Assembly (NCBI GenBank): GCA_964638165.1
Contig: CAZWYJ010000042.1
Coordinates: forward strand, 1-10,364
Length of the DNA: 10,364 nt
Source of the DNA: 2-12-FULL-60-25 sp964638165
GTDB lineage: Bacteria > Patescibacteriota > Patescibacteriia > 2-12-FULL-60-25
Direction of reading: 5' to 3'
Made by a program: the position numbers and the translations under genes
Notes under the pieces: model-generated
What the model was told of the DNA's origin: nothing
The model's database searches: none
Seen by the model: the letters and a program-made list of their open reading frames with translations, nothing else
Shown here: positions 1-5,361 of the stretch, one piece after another
How the letters are laid out: each line of letters opens with the position of its first letter
Position numbering within the stretch: position 1 is the first letter of the stretch

Positions 1-45
1 CCCGATACCAGAAAATCCATCAAACATCTACATCAGATCGCTTGA
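1..45 (+). CDS. possible C-terminal tail of an upstream gene (partial)
   Basis: Frame 1 is open from the window edge to a TGA at 43-45 and would encode a 14-residue tail ending HLHQIA. The repeat-like block begins at position 46, directly after this stop, as expected if the repeat sits in the intergenic space behind a gene. A second frame is open to about 67 but runs through the repeat. No family can be recognised from so short a piece, so this is only a candidate gene end. Confidence 0.25.
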   Translation, partial: PDTRKSIKHLHQIA

Positions 46-146
46 AAGGGAAGGGAGCTTGCTGTGAGAGATGATACCCCTTTGAGAGCTCCCCTCCCTT
101 CTGCCGAGCGAAGCGAGGCTAAGGGAGGGGTTGGGGGTGGGTGGGG
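46..146. repeat. intergenic repeat-like block: three-way inverted repeats plus G-run tract
   Basis: The purine stretch at 46-59 is complementary to 87-100 at 13 of 14 positions. The same pyrimidine stretch (91-100) is also perfectly complementary to 121-130, so two alternative stems compete for one arm. The inner loop of the second stem contains GCGAAGC (108-114), a sequence known to form very stable mini-hairpins. Directly after it, 123-146 has five G-runs (3, 4, 5, 3 and 4 Gs) separated by one or two bases, matching a G-quadruplex motif on the plus strand. The arrangement resembles dispersed extragenic palindromes. Copy number elsewhere cannot be seen from this window. Confidence 0.55.
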
Positions 147-187
147 ATGAGAGAGATGGATTTGGGTTGGGTTCCTGCCCACTCCCC

Positions 188-216
188 TTGACAAATCTTC
201 CGAAGTGGTGTATATT
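188..216 (+). promoter_or_regulatory. sigma70-type promoter TTGACA-N17-TATATT
   Basis: A perfect -35 hexamer TTGACA lies at 188-193 and a 5/6 -10 hexamer TATATT at 211-216, with the ideal 17-nt spacer. Transcription would start near 223. No protein gene begins within 400 nt downstream, so it should drive either an RNA of unknown type or a long leader ahead of trpS. Confidence 0.6.
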
Positions 217-222
217 GCTTCC

Positions 223-575
223 CATCCTCAAACGCCGGCAGTGCGCTAGCAAGCTCTAGCAATACTCCCGACGAAAGAGGCGTGAAAGCGGTCAAGCGCA
301 TAATACCCAAAAGTGGCTCCCGCGCGCAGGTAGAGGGCATACGACAAACGCCCCACCTGATCAACCTTCAACCCACAACGAAGGAAGGACGGTTACCCAT
401 GACCGGACCCCCGAACAGGACGTTCACCGCGAAGTAATCCGCGACGACGACGGCGAAGCATGACGTCTGATCCACGCACGGATCACAACCTTCTACCGGA
501 GCTCTCGGGCAATGAGACGACCTCTCAACGCCACGCTCCCCTCATCATCACCCCGACTGCCAACAGCCGGGGTGA
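223..575 (+). ncRNA. candidate structured RNA or long trpS leader; no known family recognised
   Basis: This is the interval between the predicted start of transcription and the last strong hairpin before trpS; with its flanks it makes up most of the gene-free stretch 46-629. I see no convincing protein gene in it. Short hairpins are visible at 245-260 (GCTAG/CTAGC), at 328-358 (AGGT/ACCT outside GGGC/GCCC, with an asymmetric inner loop), at 468-485 (TGATCC/GGATCA) and at 548-575 (8-bp TCACCCCG/CGGGGTGA with an inner CTG/CAG). None is followed by a T-run. I looked for tmRNA, RNase P RNA, SRP RNA and T-box signatures and found none that hold. The boundaries are guesses from the promoter and the last hairpin. 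Confidence 0.25.
548..575. other. perfect 8-bp hairpin upstream of trpS
   Basis: TCACCCCG at 548-555 pairs perfectly with CGGGGTGA at 568-575. Inside, CTG at 557-559 pairs with CAG at 564-566 around a CCAA loop. There is no poly-T tract on either side in either direction, so it does not look like a standard intrinsic terminator. It lies 54 nt before the trpS start, just upstream of a second possible promoter. Confidence 0.5.
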
Positions 576-589
576 AGTTATAGTAGCTC

Positions 590-618
590 TCGACGAAAAA
601 GCCCGATCCGCTTACAAT
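590..618 (+). promoter_or_regulatory. possible trpS-proximal promoter giving a near-leaderless mRNA
   Basis: TCGACG (590-595, 4/6 to TTGACA) and TACAAT (613-618, 5/6 to TATAAT) are separated by exactly 17 nt. Transcription would begin around 625, only a few bases before the trpS ATG at 630. No Shine-Dalgarno sequence lies in that space, which fits a leaderless or nearly leaderless transcript. Confidence 0.4.
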
Positions 619-629
619 CCCTTTTATCT

Positions 630-1619
630 ATGAAGGAACTCTGCTTTTCAGGCATCCAGCCTACGAATGTCGTGCACATCGGCAATTACATCGGCGCGGT
701 CAAACAATGGGCGGACATGCAGCACCGTTACCCCTGCCTTTTCTGCATCGTGGATATGCACGCGATCACGGTCCCGCAGGAGCCAAAAGCCCTTCGTGAA
801 AATAACTTGCGTCTCGCGGCAACCTATCTCGCCTGCGGGCTTGATCCCAAACGTTCGCATATCTTCATCCAGAGTGAGATCGCGGAACACACGGAGCTCG
901 CATGGATTCTCGGCACGATCGTGAAGATCGCGGAGCTGGAACGTATGACGCAATTTAAAGACAAGTCCGTGAAGCGCGGTGAGAATGTGGGCGTTGGACT
1001 CTTTACCTACCCGGCGCTCATGGCCGCGGATATTCTGCTCTACGACACCACCGTGGTTCCGGTCGGCGATGATCAGCTCCAGCATTTGGAACTTACGCGT
1101 GAGATCGCCCGACGATTCAATAAACAATTCGGGGAGACATTCATCGTGCCAAAATCCCTGATTCAGGAAACCGGCGCGCGTATTATGGGTTTGGACGATC
1201 CGAGCGGAAAGATGAGTAAGAGCGCAAAGTCCGCGCTCAACTACATCGCGCTTACGGATAGCGATGATGATATCTCGAAGAAAATCAAGAAGGCGGTGAC
1301 GGATTCGGATGGCATTATTGCGTATGATCCGATCAAACGCCCGGCGGTTTCCAATTTGATGACGCTTTTCCACCATGCCACGGGCGTGACCATGAAGGAT
1401 CTTCAGGCACAGTACGAAGGAAAAGGCTATGGCGCATTCAAGGCCGATCTCGCGGACGCGCTCATTGCCATGATCAAGCCGATTCGAGAAAAGATTGAGC
1501 ATTACATGAATGATCCCGCATCCATCGGGAAGATTTTGGACGCCGGACGCGACGAGGCGAAAGCGCTCGCTGAAGCAAAGATGAAGATCGTGCGCGAACG
1601 CGTGGGACTGGGGAGATAG
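630..1619 (+). CDS. trpS: tryptophan--tRNA ligase (TrpRS)
   Basis: This cytoplasmic class I aminoacyl-tRNA synthetase activates tryptophan with ATP and loads it onto tRNA-Trp. The 329-residue length is normal for bacterial TrpRS. The N-terminus carries the family opening SGIQPT (7-12) and the HIGH-type ATP motif as HIGN (16-19). The central block has RMTQFKDKS (105-113), MAADILLY (131-138) and VPVGDDQLQHLEL (143-155), which form the Trp pocket and dimer region in known TrpRS. The second signature KMSKS is intact at 194-198, followed by the helical anticodon-binding part. ATG 630 is chosen because the protein already begins close to the SGIQP motif, as expected. No Shine-Dalgarno is visible; a -10-like TACAAT ends 11 nt before the ATG. 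The gene stands alone and converges on the next minus-strand gene. Confidence 0.97.
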   Translation: MKELCFSGIQPTNVVHIGNYIGAVKQWADMQHRYPCLFCIVDMHAITVPQEPKALRENNLRLAATYLACGLDPKRSHIFIQSEIAEHTELAWILGTIVKIAELERMTQFKDKSVKRGENVGVGLFTYPALMAADILLYDTTVVPVGDDQLQHLELTREIARRFNKQFGETFIVPKSLIQETGARIMGLDDPSGKMSKSAKSALNYIALTDSDDDISKKIKKAVTDSDGIIAYDPIKRPAVSNLMTLFHHATGVTMKDLQAQYEGKGYGAFKADLADALIAMIKPIREKIEHYMNDPASIGKILDAGRDEAKALAEAKMKIVRERVGLGR

Positions 1620-1624
1620 CCCTT

Positions 1625-1790
1625 CGTCATCCTGAGCGCTTACAAACATTTTAAAAAGCACGAAGCCCAACGCGAAGGACCCCTTTCTTATTGCGGATGT
1701 TCATGAATTCTCATGACGCTCTCAATAAGAAAGGGATCCTTCGCGATGAGCTACGCGCCGCTAAACGAGTATGAGGCGCTCAGGATGACG
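1625..1790. repeat. 166-bp palindromic (MITE/REP-like) element in the convergent intergenic gap
   Basis: The ends form a perfect 15-bp inverted repeat, 1625-1639 against 1776-1790, built on GTCATCCTGAGCGC. Nested inside is a second inverted repeat, 1671-1693 against 1723-1745, matching at 22 of 23 positions (single mismatch at 1680), with GAAGGA(C/T)CC at its base. The central loop contains TCATGA-ATTC-TCATGA (1701-1716), which can fold again. No protein frame fits. GTCATCCTGAGCG...GAAGGATCC-type motifs recur as dispersed palindromes in many bacterial genomes (from memory). The element almost fills the 175-nt gap between the two convergent stop codons and could also act as a bidirectional RNA structure ending both transcripts. 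No clear target-site duplication flanks it. Confidence 0.75.
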
Positions 1791-1794
1791 GGAA

Positions 1795-3246
1795 TTATCT
1801 TTCCGAAACCGTGATCACGTTCGGGATGGATGCGTACCCGTCTTCAATTTCTTCCGCGTCCGAGAATTTTGATACGAAAGACGTGGATGTGCCGCCGTCG
1901 AGATTCAATACGTGCGTCCATGCGATCGGGAGCGTCTTTAAGAGCTCGGCAAAATCATGCAGGCTAATCTCCCCGTCGCCGTATACGCCGAGATAGACGA
2001 GACCGTCCCAATCCATGCCGATGAATGACCGGCGAGCCAGAAGCTCGCTATCTTCTTTAATGGCCGGTGCGCCATCTTTGATTAAGAACGGATAGCTCTG
2101 CGCGGAAGACGAGGTCGAGCTCAAAACATGAGGCTGATCTGCCGTATCAATAATCTTGGGAATTCCGTCGAAGACGATGAGACCGGATTTGTCCGCATCA
2201 AAACTTCGGGAAGAGACACTGGTGCCATTGATACGCAACGCGCCAGACGGCGTTCCGTCTTCATGGAAGTACACGCCGTTCATAATGAACTTCGCGTTCG
2301 GGAGACTGTCCCTCCATGCTCGAATAGACTGCGATATTTGATTGTTCGCGAAATCAAAGCGGTACTGCGAAGGATCGAAGCGATAGACCACGAGGGTCGG
2401 GCGCCACTCCCCTTGCGGGATCGCGACCTTGGCGCGATCTACGCCTTCTGCCACGCGTTTCCATGCAAAAACCTCGCTCGCTTTTTCGAACGCGTCCTGA
2501 TACGGCAATGGCAAGGCGGATCCAATGACCGGCTCTGTCTCATCCGATTGCCTCACGCATCCGATCCCGAATACCATCGTCATCGCAATGGCGAAGAGAG
2601 CCACTAGCGATGCTGACGTGGAGCGAGAAGCGCAGGCGGCGCCTGTCCCGAGGCTTTTGCGAGGGAACGAAGGTATGCGCCGAATGCGTACGTCCCTAGA
2701 AAACTTGGAATACACACAGCCACAATACTCTTGCCGATAGATCCCCGCCTCCTTGGCGCGACGCTGGGACTCGTCTTCCCCTCCCCCTTTCTTCCAATCA
2801 CGATCGAGGAAAGGAATGCCGTATTTCTCGGACAGCGTCCGGCCAACCTCGTGCACCATCTCGATTTTCTTGCGGCGGCTCACGCCGAGCGTGCATGCCA
2901 CGATATCAAATCCATGCTCCTCGGCATACGCGAAGGCGCGATCCAAACGGAATGCCATGCACTTGGCGCACCGATCTCCGTTCTCACGATCTTGCGCATG
3001 CCCTTGCACGGCGCGGTACCACGCAGGTTCATCCTGCGAGACTTCGATAAAAGGGATCCCGTGCTGTTTTGCCATGGCGCGCGCCGCATCCGCGCGTTTA
3101 CGGAATTCATCCGACGGGTAAATATTCGAATTCTCAAAATAGATGGTCACGTCGTAGTCCGGAATCAAAAGTTCCGGCATATACGCCGAACACACGCCGC
3201 AGCAGGCGTGGAGGAGGAGCTTCGGACGGCGTTTCGGATAATCCAT
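1795..3246 (-). CDS. queH: QueH epoxyqueuosine reductase fused in frame to a membrane segment and NAGPA/DUF2233 phosphodiester-glycosidase domain
   Basis: Residues 1-180 are a complete QueH, the non-QueG enzyme that reduces epoxyqueuosine to queuosine in tRNA. Visible are HACCGVC (13-19), RCAKC (92-96) and YRQEYCGCVYS (170-180), which carry the cysteines expected to bind iron or Fe-S, plus the basic SRRKK (123-127). QueH proteins normally end soon after the CGC motif. Here the frame continues through a basic, Ser-rich linker (181-213), a hydrophobic segment (about 214-229) ending FGIGC (C230, weak lipobox), then a DUF2233/NAGPA domain (about 280-483) with MNGVYF (322-327), ARRSFIGMD (404-412) and NLDGGTSTSF (448-457). 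That domain would lie outside the membrane. Alternatively there are two genes: an in-frame GTG at 2604-2602 would start a 269-residue exported protein, but it has no SD and no basic N-terminus. It is the last gene after fecR-like and cyclase genes, 98 nt downstream. Confidence 0.85.
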   Translation of the reverse strand: MDYPKRRPKLLLHACCGVCSAYMPELLIPDYDVTIYFENSNIYPSDEFRKRADAARAMAKQHGIPFIEVSQDEPAWYRAVQGHAQDRENGDRCAKCMAFRLDRAFAYAEEHGFDIVACTLGVSRRKKIEMVHEVGRTLSEKYGIPFLDRDWKKGGGEDESQRRAKEAGIYRQEYCGCVYSKFSRDVRIRRIPSFPRKSLGTGAACASRSTSASLVALFAIAMTMVFGIGCVRQSDETEPVIGSALPLPYQDAFEKASEVFAWKRVAEGVDRAKVAIPQGEWRPTLVVYRFDPSQYRFDFANNQISQSIRAWRDSLPNAKFIMNGVYFHEDGTPSGALRINGTSVSSRSFDADKSGLIVFDGIPKIIDTADQPHVLSSTSSSAQSYPFLIKDGAPAIKEDSELLARRSFIGMDWDGLVYLGVYGDGEISLHDFAELLKTLPIAWTHVLNLDGGTSTSFVSKFSDAEEIEDGYASIPNVITVSER

Positions 3247-3314
3247 GAGGGATAAGGTAATACGAGAAGCGTGCGTCGTAAAGAACCTTCAAGCATGAAA
3301 TTCGATGCGTGTAA

Positions 3315-3340
3315 GAGCGAAGAAAAAGCGCGATTCGCTC
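3315..3340 (-). terminator. hairpin between cyclase and queH genes, weak terminator candidate
   Basis: GAGCGAA at 3315-3321 pairs perfectly with TTCGCTC at 3334-3340 just after the cyclase stop codon. Read on the minus strand, a smaller alternative stem AGCG/CGCT is followed directly by a T-run, resembling a minimal intrinsic terminator. In the larger 7-bp hairpin that T-run is in the loop. It may reduce read-through into the queH-fusion gene rather than end the transcript. Confidence 0.3.
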
Positions 3341-3344
3341 GTAA

Positions 3345-5354
3345 CTACGACTTTTTCTCCGTATACGCCCACGTCCCGGTCCACCCTTCCGGGGGCGCTT
3401 TTTCCGCGTACGCTTTCGCACGATCGCAGAGGACGCGCGCTGCGGGATCGGCCTCAACGAGCGATGCGCACATCACCACGGCTTCTTGAAAACGCTTGGC
3501 GATGTACGCATCCAACGCTTTTTCATAGACCCGTACGTGATCCTTCTGTCCCTGCGTGGCCCGATCCATACGACTGATCACCTCAAGGATATCAACAGGT
3601 TCATTGCGCCCTTTCACCGTGACGCGATCGAGACGGCGCACAAGAAAATCATCTCCCAGCCGTTCCGCGGTATCGCGCGATATGAGAATCGTGGCGCCGT
3701 ACGTCTTGGTCAGATTCTCCAGACGACTTGCGAGGTTCACGCTGTCCCCGATGACCGTGTAGTCCGTATGCGCCTCCCCGCCCACGTTCCCGACCACCAT
3801 CTCGCCCGTATGAATACCGATGCCGATCTTCCATGCCGCTCCGCCGAATACACCTTTGACATTCATCTCTTCAAGCGCGCTCCGCATATCGAGAGCCGCT
3901 TCAATAGCGAGAATGGCATGATTCGGCTCATCGAGCGGAGCATTCCAAAAAGCCATGATGGCATCTCCCATGTACTTGTCCAAAACGCCACGACGATCAA
4001 AAATCACGAGCGTCATGCGATGCAAAAACGCATTGAGCCACCCCACGAGATCTTGCGGATCCGCCTGTTCCGTCAACGACGTGAAATTACGGATGTCCGC
4101 GAAGAGCACGGTCATGGTGCGTCGCTCACCACCGAGATGGATGCGCTCCGGATTACGCAAAATCGTTTCCGCCACCGAAGGGCTGACGTACTGCGCAAAA
4201 ACTTGGCGGATCGCGCGACGATCGCGCTCCGCGACGATCCGACGCTCGATCATGACGCCAACATAACTCCCGACGATGGCGATGGTCGGCCACACAATAT
4301 CAATGATCACGCCACGATCGAATGCCACGAATGACAGGGTCATCCAACCGATCCAAATAGCACCGACCATCACGAGGCTCCAACGGATGCGGAGGAACGG
4401 AACGAGGCACCCGAAGAGGAGACCGATGAGCGCCATGCAGAGCGCGATCTGCCAAGACGGCATGAGTGAAAGCCATGCGCGCGAAAGGATCGTGTCCGCC
4501 AGCGCCGCGTGCACCTCTACGCCGGGCATGAGGATGCCATCGGACATGGGAGTGAGCTGAGCGTCATGCAAATCGTATGCCGTTGCGCCGACGAAAACGA
4601 TCGCGCCTTTGAGCGATGAGAGATCCGCAGTCCCCTGCAAGACATCCGAAGCCGAAATAGTTGGGAACCCCTTTCCCGGCGCCCCGGGGAATGACACGAT
4701 GACACGGCCTGCCGGATCGCTTGGGATCGAATCCCGTGACACCGAGGCATCCGCGAGCACGGCGACTTCGTACCCGAAGGCGCGAAGTATGCCGTCGCCG
4801 GACGCGCGCTGAATCTCAAGAGGAACGCGGCGTGACACGCCATCGCGATCCAGAGGCGTATTCGAGTGCCCGGATCGTCGCGCGACTCCGCCGATGCGCG
4901 AGACGGATTGCAGGGTGTGATTGGGGTCGTAGCTGATCGCCTGGCCTTGCTCCATGATGCGCAACTCGATCGGGAGCACCACGTTCCCGGCCTGCTCAAT
5001 GGCATCCGCCAACATGCCATCAGCCTGCTCGGACTGCGATTCCGGAAAGTTCACGTCGTACGCGATAACCGAAACGCCGCTCTCCGCAAGCGTCCGAATG
5101 AGCTTCGCATGCACGGCGCGATCCCATGGCCATCTTCCGATCTTTCCGATTGATGCGTCATCAATAGCCACAATGCGAATTCGCGCATCAGGCGTCCGGG
5201 GCACAAAGAGCCGATCCGCAAAGCCATAGCTCAGGGATTGAAAAACACCACCCAAAAACAAAAAGGCGCAGACGCAGGCAATTCCCGCGCCCACGACCAT
5301 GGGTCGCCACGCCTGCTTCAAAATTCCCGCGACATCGCGCGCACTCTGTCGCAT
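3345..5354 (-). CDS. CHASE2-domain membrane adenylate cyclase (class III)
   Basis: A membrane receptor of 669 residues that should make cAMP from ATP. A first helix (about 18-37) leads to an extracytoplasmic CHASE2 sensor (about 40-295; VAIDDASIGKIGRWPWDR and the YDVNFPE region are typical), then three helices (about 300-368) and a cytoplasmic cyclase domain (412-593). The metal aspartates are D420 in FADIRNFTSL and D464 in YMGD. The adenine-recognition pair is K460 (LDKYMGD) with T533 (DYTVIGD), the Lys-Thr form of class IIIb cyclases. The transition-state residues N540 and R544 (VNLASRLE) are present, so it looks active. A TPR-like helical tail (606-653) ends in PPEGWTGTW, a closing pattern I recall from other CHASE2 cyclases. 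ATG 5354 is 7 nt after the FecR stop; a TTG at 5390 would extend it by 12 residues into that gene. Confidence 0.93.
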   Translation of the reverse strand: MRQSARDVAGILKQAWRPMVVGAGIACVCAFLFLGGVFQSLSYGFADRLFVPRTPDARIRIVAIDDASIGKIGRWPWDRAVHAKLIRTLAESGVSVIAYDVNFPESQSEQADGMLADAIEQAGNVVLPIELRIMEQGQAISYDPNHTLQSVSRIGGVARRSGHSNTPLDRDGVSRRVPLEIQRASGDGILRAFGYEVAVLADASVSRDSIPSDPAGRVIVSFPGAPGKGFPTISASDVLQGTADLSSLKGAIVFVGATAYDLHDAQLTPMSDGILMPGVEVHAALADTILSRAWLSLMPSWQIALCMALIGLLFGCLVPFLRIRWSLVMVGAIWIGWMTLSFVAFDRGVIIDIVWPTIAIVGSYVGVMIERRIVAERDRRAIRQVFAQYVSPSVAETILRNPERIHLGGERRTMTVLFADIRNFTSLTEQADPQDLVGWLNAFLHRMTLVIFDRRGVLDKYMGDAIMAFWNAPLDEPNHAILAIEAALDMRSALEEMNVKGVFGGAAWKIGIGIHTGEMVVGNVGGEAHTDYTVIGDSVNLASRLENLTKTYGATILISRDTAERLGDDFLVRRLDRVTVKGRNEPVDILEVISRMDRATQGQKDHVRVYEKALDAYIAKRFQEAVVMCASLVEADPAARVLCDRAKAYAEKAPPEGWTGTWAYTEKKS

Positions 5355-5361
5355 ACGGGTT

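Noticed and set aside
119..364. Minus-strand ORF in the region before trpS (81 codons, TTG start)
   Set aside because: Its tail is the translated G-rich repeat, the start is a weak TTG without SD, and no family is recognisable; a strong plus-strand promoter runs across it.
223..575. Known RNA families: tmRNA, RNase P RNA, SRP RNA, T-box leader
   Set aside because: No tmRNA acceptor or TTCRA loop, no paired RNase P conserved regions (a GAAGGAAGGACGG stretch only superficially resembles one), no SRP GGAAG core context, and TTCACCGCG near 424 is too poor a match to a T-box with no matching terminator.
648..1670. Long minus-strand ORF (340 codons) opposite trpS
   Set aside because: It lies antisense over a textbook TrpRS and its translation shows no recognisable domain; it is a by-product of codon composition.
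3486..4334. Plus-strand ORF (282 codons) opposite the cyclase
   Set aside because: Histidine- and arginine-rich translation without motifs, entirely within the coding region for the cyclase domain.
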